Shown piece by piece: positions 1 through 12,955 of a stretch of DNA of 64,000 nt. The DNA lies in contig OY997592.1 in NCBI GenBank assembly GCA_963921825.1, forward strand, positions 59,478,336 through 59,542,335. The letters are read 5' to 3'. The DNA comes from Erodium maritimum. Its lineage: Eukaryota; Streptophyta; Magnoliopsida; Geraniales; Geraniaceae. Both the position numbers and the translations under genes were made by a program. The notes below the pieces were generated by a model. That model saw only the letters and a list, made by a program, of their open reading frames with translations. It ran no database searches and was not told where the DNA came from. The first letter of the stretch is position 1, and each line of letters begins with the position of its first letter.

Positions 1-1980
1 TATGATAGGTCGGTTTTTGTGCCACATATGAGCACCGGAAAGATTAAGAGCTAACCGTTGTGGGTTTTAATTTTTCAAGTAGCGGATGACGGAACCGCGC
101 GAGTTTCTAAACTATTCAAGATTTTCGAGATCTCAGTGCGTGTTGATTACTCCTTAAGAGGTGACTTGGATGGACCTGACTTTAAGTTTTGTTTGATTGG
201 TAACTCGTGAGCGGGTGTCAACGGTATAAGGAATACCGTCGGTTGGGATAACCTTGGGCAATCGACCTTGGGACGTGGTTCGCAGTCGAGTGTAATTTCA
301 TGCGTTTAATTTTGGTGTCTTGAAGGACGCCTACTTTTGACCAAGTGCCAGTGAGGGGTTCTATTGGCCCGTGTCGTTGTACGTCGTTCGTCAAATTAAA
401 TGTTGGTAGAGTTCATGGTGGTACTGAACCATGCACCGGTTTTGAGAACCATTGTCTCGTGTTATGATGATTCAGGTGAGATGACTTGTGAAGTGGTTGA
501 TCAGATGTTGAGAACTAGTTTAAATGTCAAGAGAAATGTCGCGAGTTGGATAACCTTTTCGATTGATCACAGTGAGATGTGGTTTGCTTACCGCGAGTTG
601 TGTTTGTGGTACGTGATGTGTAACTGACACGTACCAGGTTGAGGACCGTGTTCTGGTTAACCGTTGCGACAAATGTGCGTGATGTTGGCTGTGTGCGAGG
701 CACGTTTGTGCTTTATCGTTTACCCTGGGTGTGTGATGACCTGTTAATTGATGTGGTTGCAGTTGGTGTGGGTTGTTCGACCATGCTTTGTGAGTGTGGT
801 AGGGTCCTGAGTTGAGGAGTGTGGTTACGAGTTCCGTGGGGGTTAGTTGTATGATGCACCCGTATGCCAGACTTAGCATGACGGGAGGTGTTGAGTAAAT
901 TATATTTGAGGCATGCCGCTTTTTGACTATATGACGGTACGCGGTACCCGTTGCTTGACGGAGGTATACCTACCTTGTTCTTGAGTTGTGATGAAACGAG
1001 CGATTGTTCCAAACCCCGCAGTGGTTATGAGGACCTTGTTTTTGATGATCACGATTGTGTGTTGCTTGCTCGTCTTGAGTGTGTTAGGTCGTGACAAGAC
1101 CTGTTTGGAGTTCTAGTGTGAACTATTCGGGAGACGGTTACTAAAGAGAAATTGAGGAGTCACACCTTCGGATGGCTCCGTCCTTGTCCGATTTTCGGAG
1201 TTTTCCGATAAGACACCCATACTGAAGGAAGATCCCGGTATGGCATGTCAGAACCGAAGTCGTTCTATCCGATGTGATACCGGTACAGTTGAGGATCATG
1301 ATAAGAGGGATCTACATCAAAGTTATTGATGACGGTCCGCTGTCTACACTAAAATTGGAGTCTGTTAGAGGTTGCCAAGATCGTTTCTGGCGTCCCTCAG
1401 TTTCGGAGGTGGGTACGAGTTACCCTTTGAGTTGCGCGTTATTGTTCCATCGGATGTGGTAAATCGGATGGTTGTTCCGGACCGTGCAATGATCATGAGA
1501 TCCTTTGTCTTGAGGTAGTGGTTGTTACGTTTTACTTGATCGGGTAATCGTTTGTGGTTAGTCTTAGCATGGCGAATATTGGATTCCTGGGTAAGTTGTC
1601 CCTGTAAAAGTTACTAAGAAGGAAACTGAGTGGTTATGTCTACGTGTAAGTTCCTACTTCAGTTCGCATTGCGAGGTGTTTCGACACGATATCTATGACC
1701 GATGGGAGATTCTGGTATAGAATATCCAGACCGGTTTAGAGTATTTCAGTACGACGTCTATACCGAGGTAGGATTCCGGAATAGGATTTTTATACCGTCA
1801 TCCGGTATTCCTTAACGATTTGAGTGTTCTTTGACGTGTTGGGTACCTCTGTGGTTCTTGAGTTATGGTTGCATGTCAAAACTGCGAATTGTGGGGAAAG
1901 GCTGTTGTTCACCGCCAAGTATGGCTTTTTGAGTAACTAGCGTGAACTAGTGAAGCACGAGTTGGTAAAGGTGGAGTATA
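1..1980. other. Unassigned stretch, probably eroded retroelement interior
   Basis: No ORF longer than about 120 codons and no recognisable protein domain on either strand. It lies directly upstream of decayed Tekay integrase/chromodomain sequence and so should be part of the same old retroelement copy, but I could not align it by eye to the younger copy's pol region. Parts near 1200-1270 and 1680-1810 share phrases such as GGTAT...CCGGTA and may be degenerate short repeats. Origin is an inference from position only. Confidence 0.35.
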
Positions 1981-2480
1981 TGCAGAGAACGATTAAGGAC
2001 CAAGTAGAGACTACAGAAGAGTTACACAGACGAAAGGCGCGGGCCTACTGAGTTTCATCGCGGGATCAGATATCTATGAGAATGAGCCTAAGAGGGACCT
2101 TAACGGATCGACAACGACGGAGGCAAGTTGGCCCCGCTGTTTATTGAACATTTGAAATCTTGGATCGGATTGGAGCTGTAGCTTATCGGTTAGCGTTGCC
2201 ACCGCAGCTCGGGAACGTGCATAACGTTTTCCACATGTCCCGATTGCGGAAGTGCACGACAGATCCTTCCCACATTATTAAGTGGTCATACATCGAGGTA
2301 GCGGATGATGTCACATATGAGGAGCAGCCCGTCGAGATCTTGGGTACAAAGGAGAAGGTCTCGCGGAACAAGACGATTTTGTTGGTCTTAGTGCAGTGGG
2401 GTCACCAAGGAGCTGGGTCCACGTGGGAGCGCGAGGATGAGATCCGCGCGAAGTATCCCCACCTGTTCGACCATTGAGTT
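1981..2480 (+). pseudogene. 3' end of an older Tekay-type gypsy pol (integrase C-terminus and chromodomain)
   Basis: From about 1990 the DNA aligns with the integrase C-terminal part of the younger element at about 19430-19898, but with stops and frame changes. From 2160 the frame is open to the stop at 2477 (105 codons). It reads the end of the GPY/F region, then NVHNVFHMSRLRK, then a chromodomain-like tail with WGHQGAGSTWERE and ending YPHLFDH. Chromodomain fusions of this kind mark chromoviruses, which use them to target chromatin on integration. The stop is followed by a purine tract and LTR, as expected for the 3' end of pol. It is a remnant with no function of its own. Confidence 0.85.
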
Positions 2481-2512
2481 ACTTGTTTTTAATTTCGAGG
2501 ACGAAATTCTTT

Positions 2513-2526
2513 TAAGGAGGGTAGAT
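2513..2526 (+). promoter_or_regulatory. Polypurine tract of the older Tekay copy
   Basis: Purine-rich AAGGAGGGTAGA lies immediately before the LTR start TGTAAGACCC. The matching tract before the younger 3' LTR (19940-19952) is GGGGGGTAGAT. PPTs prime plus-strand DNA synthesis, and this one fixes the LTR start at 2527. Confidence 0.75.
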
Positions 2527-4036
2527 TGTAAGACCCGCCCCCGGTCGATCCCGGTAGAACCGGTGAATCCTAGCTAAGTTTGACTTTCGGCCGGAAAAGT
2601 CAACCGATGACTTGGAAAGTCATTCAGGACCTTTCCGGGGCCCAAAAAGCTTAGCCAACTTCACGGTTAGCTTAGTTGAGCCGTTTCCTTCAGTTTGACT
2701 GTAATATTGTTTAAGTCAACCGTCGGTCAAATCTGGACTCTATATCGGTTGTGATCCGATAAAATATTGGAAAGCTGGAAATTATTTAAGTGGGAGTGAC
2801 CTCACATGACACTTGTCATGCTTGGCTTGGAGGATGAAAATGAGGCTTCAAATGACCCTCATACCCTCCTAAGTTACCTTTAAAGGGATAAGACCTTAAG
2901 GGCTTTTGAGTAAATTGACTGTTTAGGTCATTTAAAGGAAAGGGAGCAACAATTCAGCTCATTCCTTGTTGGTGCAGCCGAAATTCACTAAGAGAGAGGA
3001 GGAGGAGAGCTCATTTCTTGAGGAAGAAGATAGAGAAGAAAGCTTGGATTTTGGAGCTTGTTCTTGGTCCTTTTGGCCCCATTTTCACTTCATCTTCTTC
3101 ATCTCATCTCCCTAGAGGTAAAGATACTCCTAACTCTCTATTTCATCCACTTCCAATCTATGGGTTTTGTGGGTTTTGGCTTAAAAGTTGAAGCACTTGC
3201 TTTGTGGGTGTTGCTTGGAGAAGAAGTAGTGAAGTAGGATGTTTGGATTGCATTTTGGTGAAGTTTCGATGAACCCATTGAGGGTGTTGATGTTGGGTAA
3301 CTTTGGATGAACATTTTGGAGTTGAGAGGACTTGGTAATGGGGTTTTTAGGGTGATTTTCGTGAAACTCGAGTTGGGGAAGAAAGGGGAAGAAACTGATC
3401 AGGTTTGATACGGAATGAGGAATGGAGAGTGCCACATTCCGGCCCTCTGAGTGGCATGGAACGGGTCACATTCCATATCAGACCCCCAGAACTCAAACCC
3501 CTTCCTTTTAGCCCATTTCGATTCCTAAATCATTTCTTCAAACCTTAATTCCATTACTTGAGTGTTGTTCTGTACTTTGGGGATAAGAACATCGTTGATT
3601 TACTAACTTTGGCCTTTTGGTGGTCTAAGACCGTGTTACCGAGCAAGGAAGGAAGGAAGAATTCGGACTTGAGCTTGAAGAACGAAGAGTCATGCCGGAA
3701 CCCGTGTGAAGAACGGTGTGGTGACTATCGTTTGTGACATCATAGTGTTGAGAGGAAGACCTTGAGGTAGGAAAAGTCTTAACCTCTCGTTTAAATGCTT
3801 AGTATGCATGTTAGGTTAATAAAATTGGAAAGGTCCTAGAAATTCCTATAGGATGCGAATAACTAAAATAGTTGTCTTTCAATTACTAATAACCGGAAGT
3901 GTCTAGTGGTGAATGATTAGGATGCCAATCACTAGTGTAACTCGCTTTCAATACTTGGGAATTGTTTGACTGGTAGAGTGGCCTTGGCAAAGCCCTTGGA
4001 TTAGTTGCGTGTTAGGATCACATGCTTGGTTGTTTG

Positions 4037-5724
4037 TGTTGGGTCTCGAGGTAGGGTTGGAGATGAACCAACTCGCAGCGGAAAATCAATAAAAACCAAG
4101 AGACGATTAAAACCATGAAACAACTAACAAAGAATGGATTCACAAGAGAAAAATTCAGCACTATCTCTTACCAAAACAAGAACACCGGTTAACGAATGAT
4201 TGACTTGAGTCTCCAAGACGCCTACATATCCACATGGGAATCAAAGCCACGTAGTTCTTCTCTTTGAGGACTCAAGAACACAAAAATGGAGGAGGAAACT
4301 AGCCAAACCCGAAATGGCCATGGAAGAGGGAGAGAAAAAGTGTTTCCTATTCTTGTCTTGTCTTTTTTATGTTGAAAAAAGATGACTTAAACATAACAAA
4401 ACCCATATTTGTCCAACTAAAGGCATGAGACAAGTATGGTGTCAAGTAAGGTGTAAATAGGACAAAGTATGGCAAGACAAGATTGGGTTAGGTGGTGAAT
4501 CACCAACACCTTAATCCTTGTCTTGCTTACTTAGTACTAATTAATCAAGACTTGATTAATTAGTTGCATGGGCCTTGGTTGCATTGGCCTTTCATGGGCC
4601 TCTTGGAACATGGCCCGTGGCCATTTCCAACGAGGTCCCGTGATTCGCTCATCGCCTCCATGCCTTCCATACCGGAAATGTCCAACATTATCCGACGCGA
4701 TCAATCCCAAGAATCCAAGCCTTGTCTCGATCCGTAAAGTCCTATTCACTTACGGCCACATGACCCAAAACCCAGTTTTGGTCATGTCCCGAGACAACTC
4801 CCTTTTGGCCATTCTCCATAAATGTGTCAATGAGTTTCATCCTCCGGTGTGACCCTTAGGTTTATGCATGTCAATAGATCAACTTAAAATCCCATTTTAC
4901 TTGATCCTATTTAAGTGGCAACTAACGAGACTTTAGTATTGCCTGACACTACATAACGAATCGACCCTGTCGATTCTAACCTTTCCGTCGTCCCTGTCAT
5001 TATCCTTTTATCTCCGATATCCTGATTGAGATAAGGCATAGAGCCGTTATCCTTATTATTCTCAATCACCGTTCCTTGATATGTGAGATGACTGAAGATA
5101 TGATACCCAGTATCATGTGCATGGCCATGCTATTCTTCCAGCCACTCTTGATCAAGCGGCCGAGAACCGATATCTTTCCCATACCTTAGTACGAGGGATA
5201 AATCCCTTAGCCGTCTTTCGTGTCACTCATGTAGCCCGTCCCCAAGCCAATCCTGGCCGTTATGGAAGCCTTGTTACGGACAACGTTAGGCTCAGGTCAA
5301 ACTCAGTTGTTGACTACATAGCGATCACAAAGACTCCTTGGTCTAAGGATACATAACAAGCTACAACACTGAATATGTTCATGACTTAATCTATGGCACA
5401 TATTCAGGGCGGGTCGTCCAATATCATGTCCCACATGATATCTATGATCAGACTCCGGAATCCCATTCCAATGACTAACAGAACGTAAGCCATAAAGAGC
5501 CATCTTTCATACTAGTCGCTTCTAGTGAAGCTTTGTTGACTAGGGACCCATTGAGTGTGATCTATCTCGATCTATGGTTCTATTCGCATGGTGGGCATAG
5601 ATCAGAGCACACATCGATATATTACTCCAACACATAAGTAATATAAAACCGCTTTAATTTTATTGCTAACGATGATATATACATTTGGACATTTAGGATT
5701 GAACTACGGGCACTAAGACTAACA
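4037..5724 (-). repeat. Copia 3' LTR (left)
   Basis: Starts TGTTGGGTCTCG and ends ACTAACA on the plus strand, so on the minus strand it runs TGTTAGT...ACCCAACA. It is nearly identical to 10235-11922 and of equal length. Next to it, 5725-5736 read on the minus strand is the purine tract AAGTGGGAGAT (PPT), as expected for the downstream LTR. Small ORFs at 4537-4852 and 5117-5503 recur in the other LTR simply because the LTRs are copies. Confidence 0.93.
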
Positions 5725-5875
5725 ATCTCCCACTTGCCCTAGTTCCAATCTAAACTCCAATATGTCCCCATCGACTTTACATGTCTAACATGTTCAGGCA
5801 GTGACACTGCCTTAGTCAAAGGGTTGGCTATGTTATCATCTGTTGCAATATCGGTTATCTTCACTTCACCTTAGT

Positions 5876-8676
5876 TCAGTATTTATCTGATGAGGTGGAT
5901 ACGCCGCAGTACATGTTTGGATTTGTTATACGATCTAGGCTTTTAGCTTGCGCAATGGCCCTTGTGTTGTCGCAAGATGGATTCACCGGGCCGGATGGGT
6001 TTTTAATTACACCCAGCCCTGCCATGAATTTCCAAATCCACATAGCCTCCTTAGCTGCCTCTGCAGCATCCATGTACTTGGCCTCTGTCGTAGATTCGGC
6101 AATGATATCTTGCTTTATGCTCTCCCAGCTAAAGCTCTACCATTCAGCGTAAACACATATCCTGATTGACTTCTAAAGTCATCTGGATTTGTCTTGGAAA
6201 ACTAGCGTCTACTCATCCTTCGACGACTAGTTCAGCATCATCTTTCCCCCGGGTTAGAATGATGTCTACTGGTACAACATAAGGCTTACGAGACGTCTGG
6301 TCTCATACATGTCATGGCATATATGATCGATCCTGCCCCCAGGCGCATAGGATTCTCATCATCCTTTTCAGCTCATCAGGTGTCTTAGGACACTAAGGAG
6401 AAGGTTTCCTCATAGTCAATCCATGCCTATAACCTTTCGCCACCAGTTGAGCTTTGTAGGTCATAGGTTTGCCGTCCATGTCCATCTTCACCTTGAAGAT
6501 CCATTTGCATCCGATGGTCCTCACACCATTGATGGGATCAACCGGTTCCCAGACTCGGTTGTCCGACATGGATTGCATTTCCTCCCTCATGGCTCCCAGC
6601 CATAACTCGGAGTTGGGCCCATCCACGACTTCTTGAAAGGTGGCTGGATCATCGTGATCCACCATGACTTCATTGTCACCTCTGGATACCATATCTTGGA
6701 GGTGGAAGACTGACCCTTTCAAATCGCCTTGGACCTTCCGGAATTGTAACAGGAATTGGTTCTCACCCTACGACAATCTCTGGCTCCTTTCTACTGGGTT
6801 GTCAATTGGTTTAGACAGATCTGTACCATCCTGAATTTCTTCGAGATGCACAGTCCTCCCAATGACGTCTTTGGAAACAAAACTTCTTTTCCATAAAGAC
6901 CCCACCCCAAGCGACGAACACCATGTTCTCACTGGGATTGTAGAAATAGTATCCCCTTGTTGCTTTGGGATACCACACGAAGTTGCATATCTCAGATCTT
7001 GGTTCGAGCTTAGTCGAAACCAAATGTTTCACACAAGCCTCGCAACCAAAAATCTTTAGGAAGGACAAAGCGGGCATCATCCCGTACCATTTTTAAAATG
7101 GTGTCCTTTCCACACCATTCGTCGAAGCCCGATTCACTATGAATGCGGTCGTCTCTAGAGCAAAACCCCTAAAAGAGATTGGGAGATCAGTCCAACTAAT
7201 CATGGAACAGACCATTGTCTAACAATGTCCGATTTCTCCGTTTGGCTACACCTTTCAACTACAGTGACCTAGGAGGAGTCCATTCCAAAAGGATCCCATT
7301 CTCTTTTAGATGATCTAATAACTCTGTGGTCAAGTATTTTCCACCTCGATCCAATCGAAGTGCCTTAATACCTTTGTCGAGCTGGTTTTCTACTATAGTC
7401 TTAAACTCTTTGAATTTATCAAAAGCTTCAGACTTATGTCTCACCGAATAGACATAACCATATTTACTGTAATCATCAGTAAATGTGATAAAGTAGCTAA
7501 AACCCCTCCTGGCAAGTGAACTTATTGGTCTACACACATTCGAGTGTATCAGCCCCAATAATTCACCCACCCTTTCATCGCGATCGATAAAGGGCACTTT
7601 AGTCATTTTGCCCATCAAACAAACCTTGCACCTATCGATCGAATGGAATTCGAATGAACCTGAAAGCCCGCACTTCTGAAGTGCTGATAGGCGCTTCTTG
7701 TTTATGCGACCCAAATGACAGTACCATAACAGAGTTAGGTTTAAATTGTTGGATTTAAACCTCTTGGTATTAACGGAATATATAGAACTTGAGGCATTGT
7801 TACCCATATCTAATATGTACAATCCTCCAACCATGTCAGTACTGGTATAAAACATATCATTGCATAGAACATTGAAAACTCCATTTCCAATATTAACATT
7901 ATATCCTTCCTTGTCAAACACGGATACAGATATAATATTCCTACTAAAAGTAGGTATGCAATATACATTATACAATACTAAGACAAGGCCTCTTGGCAAA
8001 GCAAGACTCATGGATCCTACAGGAGTTTCCACAACTCTGAGGTCCATTTCGTGCTTTCCAAATCTCTCCTACTTTCAGCCACCATATATTAGTGCATGTG
8101 TGAGATTCAGTCATGGTATCTAATACCCATGAATCTTTGGAAGTAGAGAGATGTAGCTCTATAGAGTTAATACCGAATGAAGGCACGGTCCCACCGCCCT
8201 TCCTTAGATCATCCAGGTTTCTTGATGAAGGCGTAGTCCTACTGCCCTTCTTCAGATCATCCAGGCTATTTGATGAAGGCGCAGTCCCACTGCCCTTCTT
8301 CAGATCAGCCGTGAACTTCCTGTAATCCCGGTTCCAATGACCAGGCTGTTGGCAGTAGAAGCAGACATTCTCAGGTGTCTCATCTTTCCTGCCAAGTGCG
8401 CATGGGCCCAGCCCTTGCCACTTCCAATTCCCTTGTTGACCATCAGAATATCCTTGGATCCCAGATCCCTGAGATATTCTTCTCAGCAGTTAATGACACT
8501 TCATGTAACTCTGATATGGTCTTAGAGACAGCCTTGTCAAGGACATATTCTTTGCGTTCAGACTTGAGGACTATCCTCAAAATTCTGTACCAGTCCAAAT
8601 AGTTTGTCCCATTTAGCTTGACCCTGTCAAGAATGGTTTTTAATGACAAACTATTAATGTTCGCTGAATTTGCCAT
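5876..8676 (-). pseudogene. Copia gag-pol remnant with deleted reverse transcriptase core
   Basis: Minus-strand order from 8676: gag start (MANSANINSLSLKTI...), a zinc knuckle near 8330-8365 whose last Cys is Tyr (CFYCQQPGHWNRDY), three 48-bp in-frame repeats (about 8180-8310), and a protease motif near 8120-8135 that reads DTM instead of DTG. Next come integrase (7259-8047, with DRGGKYLTTELLDHLKENG), the post-integrase region (6811-7080, YPKATRGYYFYNP) and the start of RT (6393-6722, GCKWIFKVKMDMDGKP). The RT middle, including the catalytic YVDD, is missing: RT start runs into the RT end/RNase H join at about 6390. RNase H (5876-6073) keeps CDNTRAIAQAKS. Many stops and frame changes are present. 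Confidence 0.9.
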
Positions 8677-10220
8677 TTGATCTACAACAGATAAAATTCA
8701 ATCAGTAAACTGAATAAATTTTATGAAGATCAAGCTTAAACACCAACAATCAATTCTAAACCTTTAGAATCTGAAACCAAGATCCTTGATTCACTCGATT
8801 AAGCTGAACTAATGCTCACCACTTAATCGAGCTATGTAGGTAGGACTCCATCCAATCACATCCAATGTGACTCCTGGCTAGGGTATGTACTTATGTACAC
8901 GACTTACCCTATCTGTTACCCTAGCTCAACCTCAGGCTGAGAATCGTAGTCGGGTCCACCAATTTTCAACTATGGCTCGTCACTATGTAGGTGCTCCGCT
9001 AATGCGCACGACACCCACATATGTCGTCCAAACCTACTACCCCGCTTCCCCATGGATGCTCCGCTAATGCGCACGACACCCATAGGACGGGGAGGTAGTA
9101 AGGTGTTGATGATTGGGAGGTATCAGACATGACCCGCTTTTACTTGTCCAGTTGTGTTCAAAACTTTGGCACATCCTAGATGCGATGAGCACATCAACTA
9201 CATTCCAAATGCAATGATGCCTCAAATTACATCCAATGTAATTCTTCCTTTGAACCCGTCAACTACATCCAATGCAATGACGGTTCTAAGGGTTCACACA
9301 CAAGGATTAAAATTCCATTTTTATCTTTGCATGTGAGGTGATATGCTCGGTAAATAAAGTTAAGCATGCAATTCTAAAACACATAGAATTAATCATGCAT
9401 AAACTAAACCAAGCATAAAGCGATAAATGTGCACATAATAGCCCCCTAAACTAACTCCCACTAGCTTCTTGAGCTCCACCGACTCCAAGCCGATGCCAAC
9501 ACCCGAAAAGCCACCAAATGACCTTTTCACCCTTTCTTCGTCTTGAGTAAAATATTACAATTTAATACACGACTCGCAGGTCGGGAATAAATAAATATTA
9601 CAAACAAGTGGTTCGACGACCACACCTTGAAATAATAATTACACGCTAACTCTAACGGCTCGCAGGCCGTGAAAAGCGATACATAATTAAATCGAGCTCG
9701 GGGCTATTATGTACACCATGCCAACATCACATCACACATCGTGTTATCAAACAAGCATGTTATCAAACATCATGTGATTTTCCGGTTTTAATTAATAGCC
9801 AAGTTTCGAAATTTTTTGATGCTCGGTTTATCGAAACCGTTCAAAAATGAAACTTTTGAACATTTGATCTTCGAGTTCGTCATGACGGTTCCAAACTCGT
9901 CATAACTAACAAAACGGTTTAGCCTTGGCATATCAACCATCCAATGGTCATGCTTGGCCTAGCTTCGTCCAACGGAGCCCCGTTCGGTCCCGGTTTCGGC
10001 TCCCCGAGAGTCCCGCTCCCGAGACCCGAAAAATCAAAAAAAATTTCAAAATTTCCAGATTTAAAATAATTTTCAAAAATTCATTTTACATGCATTAAAT
10101 CCATGAACAAGAATTTAAAACATGTTATCAAACAATTTAGCAAAACAACATGCCAAAAAACGAAACTTTCAAGCAAAACCGAAACTTTGAACACCGTCTT
10201 GTGAATCCCGAAGGTAGCAC
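8677..10220 (-). other. Copia 5' leader region
   Basis: About 1.5 kb between PBS and gag with no coding support on either strand. It holds imperfect repeats: GCTCCGCTAATGCGCACGAC occurs at about 8993 and 9059, and CATCCAATG(C/T)AATG variants recur at 9190-9285. A long leader is usual for copia elements with long LTRs. Confidence 0.6.
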
Positions 10221-10233
10221 GGCTCTGATACCA
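10221..10233 (-). promoter_or_regulatory. Primer binding site (initiator Met tRNA), copia
   Basis: The minus strand reads TGGTATCAGAGCC one base inside the right LTR, complementary to the 3' end of plant initiator tRNA-Met. This fixes the element's 5' end on the right. Confidence 0.9.
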
Positions 10234-10234
10234 C

Positions 10235-11922
10235 TGTTGGGTCTCGAGGTAGGGTTGGAGATGAACAAACTCGCAGTGGAAAATCAATAAAAACCAAGAG
10301 ACGATTAATACCATGAAACAACTAACAAAGAATGGATTCACAAGAGAAAAATTCACCACTATCTCTTACCAAAACAAGAACACCGGTTAACGAATGATTG
10401 GCTTGAGTCTCCAAGACGCCTACGTATCCACATGGGAATCAAAGCCACGTAGTTCTTCTCTTTGAGGACTCAAGAACACAAAAATGGAGGGGGAAACTAG
10501 CCAAACCCGAAATGGCCATGGAAGAGGGAGAGAAAAAGTGTTTCCTATTCTTGTCTTGTCTTTTTTATGTTGAAAAAAGATGACTTAAACATAACAAAAC
10601 CCATATTTGTCCAACTAAAGGCATGGGACAAGTATGGTGTCAAGTAAGGTGTAAATAGGACAAAGTATGGCAAGACAAGATTGGGTTAGGTGGTGAATCA
10701 CCAACACCTTAATCCTTGTCTTGCTTACTTAGTACTAATTAATCAAGACTTGATTAATTAGTTCCATGGGCCTTGGTTGCATGGGCCTTTCATGGGCCTC
10801 TTGGAACATGGCCCGTGGCCATTTCCAACGAGGTCCTGTGATTCGCTCATCGCCTCCATGCCTTCCATACCGGAAATGTCCAACATTATCCGACGCGATC
10901 AATCCCAAGACTCCAAGCCTTGTCTCGATCCGTAAAGTCCTATTCACTTACTGCCACATGACCCAAAACCCAGTTTTGGTCATGTCCCGAGACAACTCCC
11001 TTTTGGCCATTCTCCATAAATGTGTCAATGAGTTTCATCCTCCGGTGTGACCCTTAGGTTTATGCATGTCAATAGATCAACGTAAAATCCCATTTTACTT
11101 GATCCTATTTAAGTGGCAACTAACGAGACTTTAGTATTGCCTGACACTACATAACGAATCGACCCTGTCGATTCTAACCTTTCCGTCGTCCCTGTCATTA
11201 TCCTTTTATCTCCGATATCCTGATTGAGATAAGGCATAGAGCCGTCATCTTTATTATTCTCAATCACCGTTCCTTGATATGTGAGATGACTGAAGATATG
11301 ATACCCAGTATCATGTGCATGGCCATGCTATTCTTCCAGCCACTCTCGATCAAGCGGCCGAGAACCGATGTCTTTCCCATACCTTAGTACGAGGGATAAA
11401 TCCCTTAGCCGTCTTTCGTGTCACTCATGTAGCCCGTCCCAAAGCCAATCCTGGCCGTTATGGAAGCCTTGTTACGGACAACGTTAAGCTCAGGTCAAAC
11501 TCAGTTGTTGACTACATAGCAATCACAAAGACTCCTTGGTCTAAGGATACATAACAAGCTACAACACTGAATATGTTCATGACTTAATCTATGGCACATA
11601 TTCAGGGCGGGTCGTCCAATATCATGTCCCACATGATATCTATGATCAGACTCCGGAATCCCATTCCAATGACTAACAGAACGTAAGCCATAAAGAGCCA
11701 TCTTTCATACTAGTCGCTTCTAGTGAAGCTTTGTTGACTAGGGACCCATCGAGTGTGATCTATCTCGATCTATGGTTCTATTCGCATGGTGGGCATACAT
11801 CAGAGCACACATCGATATATTACTCCAACACATAAGTAATATAAAGCCGCTTTAATTTTATTGCTAACGATGATATATACATTTGGACATTTAGGATTGA
11901 ACTACAGGCACTAAGACTAACA
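10235..11922 (-). repeat. Copia 5' LTR (right)
   Basis: 1688 bp, same ends as the left copy, adjoining the PBS on one side and target duplication GTTTG (11923-11927) on the other. It should carry the element's promoter; I could not place a TATA box with confidence. Confidence 0.93.
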
Positions 11923-12955
11923 GTTTGGTTGCTTAGTGGATAGGCTAAAGAGTCTAATGGAACTAGTTGAATTGCGTATTTGAATGCTCGATTGAAGGTG
12001 TTTATGATTGGTTGATTAAACTCCTGCTTGACTGTTAAATATATTTGATGATTACTTGATTTACTTAAATGGTTGCTTGGAGCATCGAGTATGACTGATT
12101 GTACCGAGCGGTGCAATCAAGTGATCGATGCCCCGTTGGGTCGAGACTGGTAAGTGAACGGTAAGTTGTGATTTTGTGATTTGCGTGGTGTGATTATGTG
12201 ATTCGTGTGCTGTGTGTTGTGGTGAATTGGTGATCTGTGAGCTATGTGTGACAGTGAATTGGTGGTTGTTGGGATTGGATTATTTCGTGTTTCGGTTTGA
12301 GTGCGTTATTCAATTATTAACGGATTATTATTGAATTGCCCAATGTATGCTTCCTATGGGAGTAATACCTTGGTTCCCGAGGACATAAAATCCTTTGGAG
12401 ACATTTATGAGAATCTCGATGTTAAGCGCCCCGAAGGGTTGTTTCCGGTCGCCTCAATGTTATGCGTCTCCTCTGGATTTGAGGGAAAATCCGAGAGGAC
12501 ACATCACATGTGGATCGGAGGGTGGAGACTTCATGTGCCACGGCATTGGCTGGTTTATCTATTACCCGTTTTTGCTAAGATGTATCTTGTTGACTTTGCT
12601 GTTGACTTTATTGAGTTTAAGGTCCACCTTGTTTTGTGTTTTCCCTACTGAGCGCAAGCTCACCCCTATGAGTTTATTGTTGTGTTTACAGGCTTGATTG
12701 AGGAGTAGAGGCTCGGGAGCTTCTCGGTGTGGGTGTCTATAGAGACTTCGCCTTTATTTTTATTTCGGTTGGAACAGATTTTGTGGAGGATTATTATTAC
12801 ACCCCTGGAGGGTTATTTATGTTTTAAACTGAATTTTGTGGATTTGAGTTTCTTATTGGAGTTTTCAGGAACTTATTGTTGGGTTGTTTCCTTTTAAATC
12901 GTTTATTACTAGTCATGCCTCGAGTCCGGGCAAGAACCGGATTTGGGGCGTGACA

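Larger units (their letters stand above)
4037..11922 (-). mobile_element. Full-length Ty1/copia (Angela-like) retrotransposon inserted in the Tekay LTR
   Basis: Two LTRs of equal length (1688 bp) flank a 4510-bp interior. The 5-bp target duplication GTTTG is at 4032-4036 and 11923-11927, and removing the element restores the Tekay LTR exactly as seen near 21630. Coding, PBS and PPT all place the element on the minus strand, 5' end on the right. By eye the LTRs differ at roughly 25 positions, so the insertion is not very recent. Long LTRs and gene order integrase before RT/RNase H fit copia of the Angela group, but the lineage call is tentative. The RT core is deleted, so it cannot move by itself. 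Confidence 0.93.
2527..12955 (+). repeat. Older, full Tekay-family LTR (split by copia insertion)
   Basis: Begins TGTAAGACCCGCC and ends GGGGCGTGACA, with the TG...CA ends of an LTR. The two parts, 2527-4036 and 11928-12955, match the younger 3' LTR at 19953-22664. The copia element at 4037-11922 and one copy of its target duplication interrupt it. It is clearly more diverged from the younger LTR than the 12956-13672 segment is, for example around 12300-12350 against 13010-13050. A variable palindromic island lies at about 3403-3490. ORFs called inside it are not genes. Confidence 0.88.

Noticed and set aside
4568..5503. Small ORFs conserved between 4537-5503 and 10735-11701
   Set aside because: The conservation is explained by the two copia LTRs being copies of one sequence.
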